In this document: in pieces, positions 14,682 to 22,277 of the stretch
Layout: every line of letters starts with the position of its first letter
Numbering within the stretch: position 1 is the first letter of the stretch
Origin: Oscillospiraceae bacterium
GTDB taxonomy: Bacteria; Bacillota; Clostridia; Oscillospirales; Ruminococcaceae
Assembly: GCA_016288755.1 (NCBI GenBank)
Contig: JAEELE010000026.1
Location: forward strand, 1 to 57,108
Reading direction: 5' to 3'
DNA length: 57,108 nucleotides
Program-made: the position numbers and the translations under genes
The notes under the pieces: generated by a model
Seen by the model: only the letters and a program-made list of their open reading frames with translations
Told to the model about the DNA's origin: nothing
The model's database searches: none

Positions 14682-15782
14682 TTATCTGCACGCCCGCCCG
14701 ATGAGATCGGGGATTTCCGTTTCAAAGCAGCGCCCGGAAAAGGCAAAATGCGGCAGCGCGTTCAGCCGCGTCCCCTTTGGCAGCACATACCGATAAAACG
14801 GGTCTGCGGTCACCTGTGCCGGCTGCAGACCTTCGAGCGCCTCCTTCACCGAGCGCTCGTCGGGCACATGCAGATCGTCCGGGTGCGCGATCTGCGGCGC
14901 ACATGCCAGCGGATGCAGCACCCTGCCGCCCGATGCCGCCGCGACCGACCCCGCAGCGATGCCCTCGCCGATCACGACATGATCGCCGGGCTTGCGCATT
15001 GCACAGGGAAAGGCGCATGCGCCGGTCTGTGCCGATCGCCGCAGCGCATCCGCGATCACCGGTGCGAGCGTTCCGACCGGCAGCCCGCAGACATAGGGGA
15101 TGCCGAAGCGCGCGTGCAGATACTGCGCCGCCTTCAGCCCCGTCTGCGAAATGACAAGGCTGACGCTTGCAGAAGCGGCGTGTTCAAGATCGATCTGCCC
15201 GACCGCCAGACAGCTCACGACCGAAAAGCCGTTCTCCGTGAGCCATGTGCGCAGGCTCCCGACCGTGCCGGAGAGCCCGAAATCCAGCGGCGTCGCCCCG
15301 AGGATGCTGACCCCGATGCCCTTTGCTTTTTCGCGTATCTGCGCGAATTCCTGCGTGACTGCAAGCAGCGCGTCGGCAGCGCCCGCGAGATAGTCGTTCA
15401 TGCCGTTTGTGTGAATTGCAAAGCAGCGCAGCCCGGTTCGCGCTTCGATCTCCGCAGCCGCGGCGTCGAAATCGGTGCCGGTCATCATCGGCATGGGCGA
15501 CCCGCAGATCGCGATGAATTTCGGCTTGCGGTCGTGCGCGGCGGCGGTCACATCCGCGATGAATTTCCCGTCGTTGCCCATGATCGCGTCCATTTCGGTG
15601 AGCGCGGAGATGTAGATATCGGCATGGACGGTCTCCCAGCGCGGCTCGTCGTGGGTCGCGTAGGTGGAATTGCAGCCCGAGGCGTCGTGCACGACGGTCA
15701 TGCCGCCCATTTCGTAGAGCGCCGAGCAGACCCCCGCGGTATCGGCGGCATAGCACGGCAGAACAGCTGATACAATACTCAT
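14682..15782 (-). CDS. NifK-like nitrogenase component 1 subunit (triad 1)
   Basis: A 366-residue component 1-type oxidoreductase subunit, with Cys10, Cys19, Cys37 (DASGC) and Cys93 (ICGSPMPMMTGTDF) as candidate cluster ligands. DEPRW, EMDAIMGNDGKF and GATPLDFGLSGTVG are shared with the triad-2 K-like protein at 10794, showing that the two are paralogues. The ATG at 15782 has only a weak GGGG ribosome site. It sits 24 bases before the second NifH-like gene. The substrate cannot be deduced; known relatives in this superfamily include nitrogenases, BchNB, CfbD and methylthioalkane reductase. Confidence 0.88.
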   Translation of the reverse strand: MSIVSAVLPCYAADTAGVCSALYEMGGMTVVHDASGCNSTYATHDEPRWETVHADIYISALTEMDAIMGNDGKFIADVTAAAHDRKPKFIAICGSPMPMMTGTDFDAAAAEIEARTGLRCFAIHTNGMNDYLAGAADALLAVTQEFAQIREKAKGIGVSILGATPLDFGLSGTVGSLRTWLTENGFSVVSCLAVGQIDLEHAASASVSLVISQTGLKAAQYLHARFGIPYVCGLPVGTLAPVIADALRRSAQTGACAFPCAMRKPGDHVVIGEGIAAGSVAAASGGRVLHPLACAPQIAHPDDLHVPDERSVKEALEGLQPAQVTADPFYRYVLPKGTRLNALPHFAFSGRCFETEIPDLIGRACR

Positions 15783-15798
15783 GTGAAAACCCCGATAA

Positions 15799-16015
15799 AA
15801 TGAGAAATGAGAAATGAGGAATGAGAAATGCGGAGGTCAAGTCAGGCGTTAGAAGTGAGGAGTGAGGAGGTGAATGCGGAATGGTTCCGGTGCCGTTATT
15901 CCTGCCGCTGAGGGTCATTCAGGAGAGAGGGGCGGGGGGAAAGAAGAAAGAATAAAGAATAACGAATAATGGCGGTATCGTTTCGCGATGGATTTGACAA
16001 CTCCTCCCTCCTACC
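15799..16015. repeat. Modular intergenic repeat element 6
   Basis: Purine heptamers, GTGAATGCGGAATGG, GTTATTCCTGCCGCTGAGGG, AAAGAATAAAGAATAACG, and the hairpin module GGCGGTATCGTTTCGCGAT. CTCCTCCCTCCTACC ends exactly at the D-like stop codon. It fills the gap between the triad-1 D-like and K-like genes. Confidence 0.85.
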
Positions 16016-17326
16016 TCACGAAAGGCAGCTTTCGCAGCCAATGCCCTTGTGGCGGAGCACGGCGCGGCGGTCCTTCGGATGCAGGAATGCGTCGGTCATC
16101 GCCAGCGCAAGGGCGCGAATGCCGGCAAAGCCGTAAAAGCCGCCGTTCATCACGATATTGACAAAGCGGTCGGAGGCGAAATAATACGCCGCCTTCTGCC
16201 CGATGCAGAGCGCATCGCCGGAAGCCGATTCGTGCGCGTGCAGCATGTTGACATTCACCGCCTGACAGATCAGCAGGTCGGGCGCAGCCGCGGCAAGGCG
16301 GTCAAAAGCAGTCTCCTCGCCCGCCGCACTGTCCGCGATCACGCACTGCACCGAAAATCCGTGCAGGAGCAGCATTTCCGCGAGCGAAAACGGACAGGGC
16401 ACTGCGGTGTAGTCGATCACGACGGGCGCATCGCCGATCACCCTGCGCGCTTCGCCGAGCGCCTGCTCCGCCGCGGCAATATCCGCCGAAAAATCGGGGC
16501 AGGGAATCGCCAGCGCATCGCAGAGCACGCGGTAATTCGCCGTGATTGTATCATAATCATAGCTCACCGGCAGATGCAGATGCTTTGTGCCGAGCCGCCG
16601 GCTGAGCGTCTCGCCCGCCTGCCTGCCGACCGGCAGATACGTCAGATTGTGTGCGCTCTCCGCCATTTGCAGATAGTCCGCATGCGTCCGGCATTCGGTC
16701 AGGTCGCGGACGGTGAAGCCGTTCTCCCGCAGAATGCGAAGGAGCTCGCAGTCGGGCTGCGTCGGGCGGTCGTTGCCGATGATGTTCACCGATTTTCCGT
16801 TGACCGGGAGCGGCTGCAGCGCGTCATAGAGCTGCTCTGCCATTTTCACCGCAGGTGCGACGGTTTTGCGCATGGTCGGCGTCATGTAGCAGTCGGTGAA
16901 ATGAATATCGGGAAACATCTCCGACAGCGCGTCGATGACCGCAGGAAAATCGACCCCGGCAAAGAGGTGGATGCAGCTGAGATACAGCAAAATCACGCGC
17001 GGGCGCCGGGGCAGCCGACCGATGATCTCGGCAGTGCCGTCGATGATGCTCTGCTCGAGTGTGCCGTCGAACAGGTCCTGCTCGGAGACCGCGATCCAGC
17101 TCAGACGGTCGAGGGCGTTCATCTCCGCAGCGGTCAGAATGACGCCGCGCAGACAGCCCTGTGCACAGGCATAGACCTGATGTGCCCCGGGGAGCAGCAT
17201 GCCTGTGTGGACGATATTCCACATGCCGCGCGCGGGCGTGTTGTATTCGAGCCCCTCCGCGAAGAGCGCCGTGCGATCGGCATCGGCAATGCGGATGAAG
17301 GGCGGGCGTTCGTATTGTGTGTTCAC
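16016..17326 (-). CDS. NifD-like nitrogenase component 1 subunit (triad 1)
   Basis: A 436-residue component 1-type protein. RGMWNIVHTGMLLPGAHQ is followed by Cys54 and Cys58 (YACAQGCLRGVILTAAEMN) and Cys118 (LSCIHLFAGVDF). The C-terminus has the Rossmann-like segments and an IGQKAAYYF region, ending ESCLS. It starts at GTG 17326, which overlaps the NifH-like stop codon (GTGA) and has GGAGGGACAAC upstream, so Fe protein and D-like subunit are coupled. The stop codon abuts repeat element 6. It resembles the unassigned nitrogenase-like proteins of anaerobic Firmicutes rather than NifD or BchN. Confidence 0.88.
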   Translation of the reverse strand: MNTQYERPPFIRIADADRTALFAEGLEYNTPARGMWNIVHTGMLLPGAHQVYACAQGCLRGVILTAAEMNALDRLSWIAVSEQDLFDGTLEQSIIDGTAEIIGRLPRRPRVILLYLSCIHLFAGVDFPAVIDALSEMFPDIHFTDCYMTPTMRKTVAPAVKMAEQLYDALQPLPVNGKSVNIIGNDRPTQPDCELLRILRENGFTVRDLTECRTHADYLQMAESAHNLTYLPVGRQAGETLSRRLGTKHLHLPVSYDYDTITANYRVLCDALAIPCPDFSADIAAAEQALGEARRVIGDAPVVIDYTAVPCPFSLAEMLLLHGFSVQCVIADSAAGEETAFDRLAAAAPDLLICQAVNVNMLHAHESASGDALCIGQKAAYYFASDRFVNIVMNGGFYGFAGIRALALAMTDAFLHPKDRRAVLRHKGIGCESCLS

Positions 17327-18084
17327 GTTGTCCCTCCGCCCGATCGCAGCAGCACATCAGCAATGACAGCGAGCTGCTGCGCCGCCTGCGAATCGGGAAA
17401 TGCCTCCGCGACGGTCAGCCCGCGCGCTTCTGCCTCTGCGAATTCGGGCGCACGGTCGAGCGCCGCAAGCACGGTCGTGTCAAAATCGTCTGCGAGCGTC
17501 TGAACGGCAGCGTCTTCGCCGGGTGTGCCGCGCCGGTTGAGGATCAGCCCGCCGAGCTGCGCATAGCCGCGGCTGCGGAACTGCTGCGCCGCCATGCAGA
17601 TATTGGCGGCGGCATAGCAAGACATTTTCTCGCCGGAGGTCAGCACGAAGACGCTGTCGGCATAGCCCTTTCGCATCGGCATGGCAAACCCGCCGCAGAC
17701 CACGTCGCCGAGCACGTCGTAGAGCACGAGGTCGGGGCGGTAGGTCTCATAGGCGCCCATGCGCTCGAGCCATTCGAGCGCGTTGATGATGCCGCGACCC
17801 GCGCACCCGAGCCCGGGCACAGGTCCGCCCGCCTCCACGCAGATGACGCCCGAAGCTGTTTCGCAGACGGCGTCGGTGAGCGCGAGGGCACTGCCCTTTT
17901 CGCGCGTGAGCCCGAGCACGGTCGGGATGCGCTGTCCGCCGTGCAGCAGTGCGGTGGAATCGGCTTTGGGGTCGCAGCCGATCTGCATGACGCGCATGCC
18001 TTTTTTGGCGAGGATCGCCGATACATTGCAGCAGAGGGTCGATTTCCCGATGCCGCCCTTGCCGTAAATTGCGAGCTTTTTCAT
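17323..18084 (-). CDS. NifH-like ATPase, Fe protein of triad 1
   Basis: A 253-residue Fe-protein homologue with P-loop [18 protein letters not shown], Cys94 and Arg97 (GLGCAGRGI) and Cys130 ([11 protein letters not shown]), so it should carry the bridging 4Fe-4S cluster and MgATP. It is the first gene of the whole minus-strand block. The ATG at 18084 has TAGGGTG upstream. No convincing promoter is visible in the repeat-filled 350 bases before it, so transcription may start inside element 7 or further upstream. It is paralogous to the Fe protein at 13908. Confidence 0.93.
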   Translation of the reverse strand: MKKLAIYGKGGIGKSTLCCNVSAILAKKGMRVMQIGCDPKADSTALLHGGQRIPTVLGLTREKGSALALTDAVCETASGVICVEAGGPVPGLGCAGRGIINALEWLERMGAYETYRPDLVLYDVLGDVVCGGFAMPMRKGYADSVFVLTSGEKMSCYAAANICMAAQQFRSRGYAQLGGLILNRRGTPGEDAAVQTLADDFDTTVLAALDRAPEFAEAEARGLTVAEAFPDSQAAQQLAVIADVLLRSGGGTT

Positions 18085-18095
18085 ATAAACACCCT

Positions 18096-18297
18096 ATAAA
18101 ATGAGAAGTGAGAAATTAGAAATGAGAAATGAATTTGTCACCGTCACTCCTGCTGCTGATTGTGAAGGCGGTATTCGGAGTGAGAAGCTGCGGTCAAAAT
18201 CAGGATGACGGAACGACTCCTCACGGCTCACTTCGCATTTTGCAGCAAGAGTGAAAGCGACGGAATCATTTCTCATTCATCACTTCTCATTTCTAAT
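18096..18297. repeat. Modular intergenic repeat element 7
   Basis: Purine heptamers (GAGAAATTAGAAATGAG), a GTCACCGTCACTCCTGCTGC arm, GGATGACGGAACGACTCC, AGTGAAAGCGACGGAATC, then pyrimidine heptamers. It contains two degenerate junctions. It occupies the gap between the first NifH-like gene and the TM1266-like terminator. Confidence 0.75.
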
Positions 18298-18351
18298 TTA
18301 AAAAACGGGGCTGCCGTTTCCTCTCTTTGCGAGCGGAGACAGCAGTCCCGT
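18298..18351 (-). terminator. Intrinsic terminator after the TM1266-like gene
   Basis: On the minus strand ACGGGACTGC pairs with GCAGCCCCGT and is followed by TTTTTT. It should largely separate the regulator from the NifH-like genes. Confidence 0.8.
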
Positions 18352-18433
18352 AAAATCCGTGATGCTGCCGCACTTCTGCCGCAAGACGGGGCGCACCCGC
18401 GTTTTGGCATCAGAGGACAATCTGCGTATGAAA

Positions 18434-18688
18434 TTATTCGCCCGGCGCGTAGACGGTCTTGACGCTGACGCCCGGGAGCCTGCCGATCGCGCCGCAGAGC
18501 CGGCTGACCGTGTCCTGCGGGGCATCAATGGCAATGTTGATGATGCTGAGATTCTTCTGGCGGTAGGGGATGCCCATGCGCCCGATGATGTAGCTGTCGC
18601 AGCCGTGCAGCAGCTCGTTGATGCTCTGCGCCGACTGCCGGTCGCGCACCAGAATTGCGATGACCGCGACCCGCGTTTCTGCTTCCAT
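18434..18688 (-). CDS. TM1266-like putative iron-only hydrogenase system regulator
   Basis: An 84-residue ACT-like protein matching the TIGR03959/TM1266 family (TRVAVIAILVRDRQSAQ, YIIGRMGIPYRQKNLSII, IDAPQDTVSRLCG, LPGVSVKTVY). Members usually lie beside FeFe-hydrogenase maturation genes. The start at ATG 18688 fits AAAAGGAGG; a longer frame upstream overlaps its own promoter. It is monocistronic here (own promoter and terminator) and precedes the nitrogenase-like/hyp block. No FeFe hydrogenase or hydE/F/G gene is in the window, so the regulatory target is open. Confidence 0.88.
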   Translation of the reverse strand: MEAETRVAVIAILVRDRQSAQSINELLHGCDSYIIGRMGIPYRQKNLSIINIAIDAPQDTVSRLCGAIGRLPGVSVKTVYAPGE

Positions 18689-18712
18689 TGGGAGTGCGCC
18701 TCCTTTTCCTTG

Positions 18713-18741
18713 ATTATACCACAATCTTCGCAAAAATGCAA
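18713..18741 (-). promoter_or_regulatory. Promoter of the TM1266-like gene
   Basis: Minus strand TTGCAT, 17 bp, TATAAT, preceded by TTGTGG. Confidence 0.85.
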
Positions 18742-18809
18742 TGAAAGACGTGTGAAAAAAGTGACCGCTGCGCAGACTTTGAGTCAAAACGGAGCCGGGC
18801 ACTGCCCGG

Positions 18810-18842
18810 AAAGGAAATGCCCCGGGAAGAGCCGGGGCTTTG
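18810..18842 (-). terminator. Intrinsic terminator after the pilin-like gene
   Basis: On the minus strand GCCCCGG pairs with CCGGGGC, then ATTTCCTTT. A second small inverted repeat, CCGGGCAGTGCCCGG, follows. Confidence 0.75.
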
Positions 18843-18844
18843 CC

Positions 18845-19516
18845 TTACGAATAATTGGATGCGGGGTCCGGGAACACGCGGTACACAGGACCGTTCTTTG
18901 CCTTGGTGCCGTCGCCTGCCCAGATCTCGATGACCTCCGGATTGGACACTCTGCGGCAGACCAGCCATCGCACGAGCGGCAGGTCCTTGCCGTCCTGACG
19001 CTTCTGATAGGGCATCTTCACGGGGAAGCTGTCGCCGCCGCGCTGACTGGGACCCAGATCGGAGGAGCTGTTGAGAAAGTCGATGAACACCTGATGCGAA
19101 TGTTTATCGTCGCAGTCCTCCCATGTGTTGATGATGACGTCGGGGTTGGCGCCGCCGGTCTTGTGGGCGGTGCCGTCGACGCGGCACATCATGCTCAGCA
19201 CATAGTATTCGTCGGTGTCCTTGGTGTTCTTTCCGACAGCCCACTCCTTGCAGACGCCGTCGTAGCTCGCCTTGAACCACCACTCCTGATTTTTCTTGAA
19301 CTTCTTCGTATAGAAGGATTCATAGATCGTGTCACTGGTCAGCAGCGTATTCATGATCGCGGTGTAGAGCGTCTTCGCGTTCGCAACGGTCGACTTCTTC
19401 TTCGACTTGTCAATATAGCCCATGATGGCGGGCACAAGGATCGCGGACAGCACGCCGATGATCGCAACGACAACGATCAGCTCGATCAGCGTGAAGCCCT
19501 TTTTCTTTCCGGTCAT
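18845..19516 (-). CDS. Type IV pilin-like protein (prepilin)
   Basis: A 223-residue protein with a class III signal: a short basic leader (MTGKKK), cleavage after Gly, then FTLIELIVVVAIIGVLSAI as the membrane/assembly helix. The C-terminal domain contains several cysteines and no recognised fold. The ATG has a good AGGAGG site (AGAGAGGAGGTATCCTGC). It is alone: no prepilin peptidase, PilB/PilC or other pilins are nearby, so assembly must use genes elsewhere. Two tandem promoters lie upstream. It could be a major pilin or a minor pseudopilin. Confidence 0.9.
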   Translation of the reverse strand: MTGKKKGFTLIELIVVVAIIGVLSAILVPAIMGYIDKSKKKSTVANAKTLYTAIMNTLLTSDTIYESFYTKKFKKNQEWWFKASYDGVCKEWAVGKNTKDTDEYYVLSMMCRVDGTAHKTGGANPDVIINTWEDCDDKHSHQVFIDFLNSSSDLGPSQRGGDSFPVKMPYQKRQDGKDLPLVRWLVCRRVSNPEVIEIWAGDGTKAKNGPVYRVFPDPASNYS

Positions 19517-19581
19517 GCAGGATACCTCCTCTCTTCGGATCCTGATACTACTTCTTCAGCCGGATAAAACTATCCATTTTC

Positions 19582-19610
19582 ATTATAACGAAATGTACAC
19601 AAAATGTCAA
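19582..19610 (-). promoter_or_regulatory. Proximal promoter of the pilin-like gene
   Basis: Minus strand TTGACA, 17 bp, TATAAT, 65 bases upstream of the ATG. Confidence 0.85.
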
Positions 19611-19718
19611 TAGAGTCACGCAGAATACGGCAAAACAGAAAATACGGCACGGATTTTTGGGTGTGCATGTGTGCGAACCGTGCAAAACGGAACCGCTTTG
19701 TGCCGCGGCGGTCTTATT

Positions 19719-19747
19719 TATATAGTGCGTTTTCGGTGCGCTGTCAA
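19719..19747 (-). promoter_or_regulatory. Distal promoter of the pilin-like gene or a leader RNA
   Basis: Minus strand TTGACA, 17 bp, TATATA. It would give a transcript with a leader of about 195 bases before the pilin-like gene. Confidence 0.6.
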
Positions 19748-19888
19748 GCGATATGCCCGAAATCCGGCATTACCGAAAAAAACAGCGCACATTTCTCGCG
19801 GACATGTGTGCGAAGCGTGCAGGCGGCAGCACCGTTCTCCGGTTTTGCTCCCGTTTTGCGTGCCGGCAGACTTATTTCCTCACACCCA

Positions 19889-19917
19889 TTGCAATTTTCG
19901 TAATAATGTGGTATAAT
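19889..19917 (+). promoter_or_regulatory. Promoter of the small membrane protein/aminotransferase unit
   Basis: TTGCAA, 17 bp, TATAAT with extended TGTGG. Confidence 0.88.
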
Positions 19918-19969
19918 AAAGACGGCGGACGGCACGGTCCGCATTACCGCGAAGGAAGGGAGCGTCAAT

Positions 19970-20104
19970 ATGAAAAGATTTCTCAAAATTGTATTTCTGC
20001 TCGTGATCGTCTGCTCGGCAGCGATTTCGGTCAACTATGCCCTGCAGGTCTACCGCACCAAGTATGCGCCCCGCTATCTGCGCACGGAATCCAAGAACGA
20101 CTGA
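19970..20104 (+). CDS. Small single-span membrane protein (44 residues)
   Basis: ATG at 19970 behind GAAGGAAGGGAGCG. The protein has a basic start (MKRFLK), one hydrophobic stretch (IVFLLVIVCSAAISV) and a charged tail rich in Tyr, Arg and Lys. It follows a strong promoter and lies 88 bases before the aminotransferase gene, with no terminator between them, so both may be on one transcript. No known family recognised. Confidence 0.7.
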   Translation: MKRFLKIVFLLVIVCSAAISVNYALQVYRTKYAPRYLRTESKND

Positions 20105-20192
20105 ATCAGCGCGTGAAGGGAATGCCGGCTGAGCCCCGTGAAGGCGTTCGGCCTGACATACAAATCTATTCCAAAGAAAAGAGGAAACACAA

Positions 20193-21260
20193 ATGGACAT
20201 TCGTTTTGAGAAGGCTGCAAGCCTCAAGGCGAAACCCGCCGACGAGTCCAAGCTGGGCTTTGGACATGTCTTTACCGATTATATGTTCATTATGGACTAT
20301 ACGACCGGCAAGGGCTGGCACGATGCACGCATCGTCCCCTACGGCGATCTTTCGCTCTCCCCGGCAGCGCTCTGCCTGCACTACGGTCAGGAGGTCTTTG
20401 AGGGTCTGAAGGCATACCGCCGCGAGGACGGCGAGATTCAGCTCTTCCGCCCCGAGGAGAACTTCAAGCGCCTGAACAGCTCCAATGAGCGTCTGGTCAT
20501 CCCGGAGCTGCCGGTCGACATGGCAATGGAGGGTCTGATGGAGCTGCTGAAGGTCGAGAAGGACTGGGTCCCGCACATCGACGGCGCATCGCTCTATATC
20601 CGCCCGTTCATCATCGCAGTTGACCCGTTCCTCGGCGTCAAGCCCGGCGATGAGTATATGTTCATCATCATCCTGTCCCCGTCCGGCGCATATTACGCAT
20701 CGGGTCTTGATCCGGTCAAAATCTATGTGGAGCCGAAGTGGGTCCGCGCGGTCCGCGGCGGCATGGGCTACACCAAGACCGGCGGCAACTACGCAGCATC
20801 CCTGATCGGTCAGGACGAGGCGCACAAGGAGGGCTATTCTCAGGTGCTCTGGCTCGACGGCGTTGAGCAGAAGTACATCGAGGAGGTCGGCGCGATGAAC
20901 ATCATGTTCGTCATCGACGGCGAGATTGTGACGCCGGCGCTGCAGGGCTCGATCCTGCCGGGCATCACGAGAAAGTCCGTGCTCGAGCTGACCAAGAGCT
21001 GGGGCATGAAGGTCTCCGAGCGCAGAATCACGATTCAGGAGATTTCGGATGCCTACGACGCAGGCAAGCTCGACGAGGTGTTCGGCACGGGCACCGCGGC
21101 GGTCATCTCCCCGGTCGGTCACCTGAAGTGGGGCGACAAGGTCATGACGATCAACAACAACAAGATCGGTCCGATCTCGCAGAAGATCTACGACACCATG
21201 ACCGGCATCCAGTGGGGCAAGCTCGACGATCCGTTCGGCTGGGTCGTCCCGGTGAAATGA
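20193..21260 (+). CDS. ilvE: Branched-chain amino acid aminotransferase
   Basis: PLP enzyme interconverting Leu/Ile/Val and their 2-oxo acids. Its 355 residues match the BCAT II (eukaryote/Bacillus-like) length. [15 protein letters not shown] (63-77), the PLP lysine in [12 protein letters not shown] (Lys195), VEEVGAMN-type segment ([12 protein letters not shown]), [15 protein letters not shown] and [12 protein letters not shown] are all present. ATG 20193 is preceded by AAGAGGAAAC. A strong terminator follows directly. Confidence 0.96.
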   Translation: MDIRFEKAASLKAKPADESKLGFGHVFTDYMFIMDYTTGKGWHDARIVPYGDLSLSPAALCLHYGQEVFEGLKAYRREDGEIQLFRPEENFKRLNSSNERLVIPELPVDMAMEGLMELLKVEKDWVPHIDGASLYIRPFIIAVDPFLGVKPGDEYMFIIILSPSGAYYASGLDPVKIYVEPKWVRAVRGGMGYTKTGGNYAASLIGQDEAHKEGYSQVLWLDGVEQKYIEEVGAMNIMFVIDGEIVTPALQGSILPGITRKSVLELTKSWGMKVSERRITIQEISDAYDAGKLDEVFGTGTAAVISPVGHLKWGDKVMTINNNKIGPISQKIYDTMTGIQWGKLDDPFGWVVPVK

Positions 21261-21288
21261 TCCCGGTATTCCCGATACAAGGCAGAGA

Positions 21289-21326
21289 GCCCGAAGGCGA
21301 TTGCAAGGTCGCCCTCGGGCTTTTTT
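21289..21326 (+). terminator. Intrinsic terminator after ilvE
   Basis: GCCCGAAGGCGA pairs with TCGCCCTCGGGC and is followed by TTTTTT. Confidence 0.92.
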
Positions 21327-21336
21327 GCGGGTGACG

Positions 21337-21365
21337 TTGACGAACAGAGGCGGATATGGTATAAT
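21337..21365 (+). promoter_or_regulatory. Promoter of the YdcF-like gene
   Basis: TTGACG, 17 bp, TATAAT (ATGGTATAAT). Confidence 0.85.
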
Positions 21366-21426
21366 AAGGCAGCCGTCCCCGAATGCCTGAATCCGGAGCG
21401 GTCTGCAACAGGAGGAGCGAACGCAT

Positions 21427-22212
21427 ATGAAAACATCACGAATCATCGGCGATATTCTGCTCGGTCTCGGGGCGGTATTTACGGTTTATCTTTCCGTCAT
21501 TATGATCCGCCGGATCAATTCCGTGGTCCTGCAGAGCGATTACAGGAAAATCTTTTGCTATGAGCTGGCTGCCTGCGCGGTTTTTCTGCTGTTCGCAGCG
21601 GATGTGCGGTTCGGCTTCTTTACAAAACCGAAGCCCGCGGCACTGAAGGTCATCGGCTGGCTCCTGCGCATCCTTGTGATCGCTGTGACGGCAGTGCTGC
21701 TCTTTTTCTTCGGGAAAATCTGTGTCGGAAGCTGTATCCGCAGTGACGGCGCCGCACAGAATGTCATCGTGCTGGGCATAGCGCTCGAAAACGGCAAACC
21801 GACCGACGATCTGATCTGCCGTTTGGATACCGCAGAGCAATACCTTCTGGAGCATCCGGAGGCATCGGCGATTCTGACCGGCGGCAATGCGGATGATTCC
21901 GGAAAAACAGAAGCCGCGGTGATGCGCGACATTCTGCTTGCGCGCGGAATCCCGGAGAAACAGATGATTCTGGAGGATCAGGCGGATTCGACCAAAGCGA
22001 ATTTCCGGAACGCGGCAAATCTGATCGACCCGAACGCGCCCGTTGTCCTCATCAGCAGCAATTACCATATGGACAGAGCTGTTCAGATCGCAAGGAAAGC
22101 GGGCTTTACCGATATTCAGCGTCTGCCTGCCAAGTCATCCGCATTCAAATTCGGCTCGAATGTGATGTACGAGGTGATTCTGGAGCTGAATGAGCTGACG
22201 CTGAAACAGTAA
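21427..22212 (+). CDS. YdcF/SanA-like DUF218 membrane protein
   Basis: A 261-residue protein: an N-terminal half with about three membrane segments (residues 7-25, 43-60, 75-97), then a DUF218 domain. NVIVLGIALENGKPTDDLICRL, ILTGGNADDSGKTEAAVMRDIL and LISSNYHMDRAVQIARKAGF are the family's three conserved blocks. The family is linked to cell-envelope processes, but the reaction is not established. ATG 21427 has AGGAGCGAACGC upstream. It is monocistronic, with its own promoter and terminator. Confidence 0.88.
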   Translation: MKTSRIIGDILLGLGAVFTVYLSVIMIRRINSVVLQSDYRKIFCYELAACAVFLLFAADVRFGFFTKPKPAALKVIGWLLRILVIAVTAVLLFFFGKICVGSCIRSDGAAQNVIVLGIALENGKPTDDLICRLDTAEQYLLEHPEASAILTGGNADDSGKTEAAVMRDILLARGIPEKQMILEDQADSTKANFRNAANLIDPNAPVVLISSNYHMDRAVQIARKAGFTDIQRLPAKSSAFKFGSNVMYEVILELNELTLKQ

Positions 22213-22218
22213 AAGAAA

Positions 22219-22247
22219 ACGGCTGCCGGGGGCTCCGGCAGCCGTTC
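22219..22247. terminator. Bidirectional terminator between convergent genes
   Basis: ACGGCTGCCGG pairs with CCGGCAGCCGT. T-rich tracts lie on both outer sides, so it serves the YdcF-like gene and the LRAT-like gene. Confidence 0.8.
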
Positions 22248-22277
22248 TGTGTGCAGAAAAAGCGGTCTTTCTGTATG

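Larger units (their letters stand above)
19517..19888. other. 372-bp intergenic region with two leftward promoters
   Basis: No credible gene was found. It holds two minus-strand promoters (19582-19610 and 19719-19747). It also has an imperfect direct repeat, CATGTGTGCGAACCGTGCA (about 19668) and CATGTGTGCGAAGCGTGCA (about 19803), spaced about 136 bases, which could be regulator sites. The modular repeat family is absent here. Confidence 0.5.

Noticed and set aside
10794..18084. Nitrogen fixation (nifHDK) or bacteriochlorophyll (bchLNB) genes
   Set aside because: The D/K-like chains are short (341-436 residues) and diverged, cofactor genes (nifB, nifEN) are absent, and the setting is a fermentative anaerobe. 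Only the superfamily level is justified.
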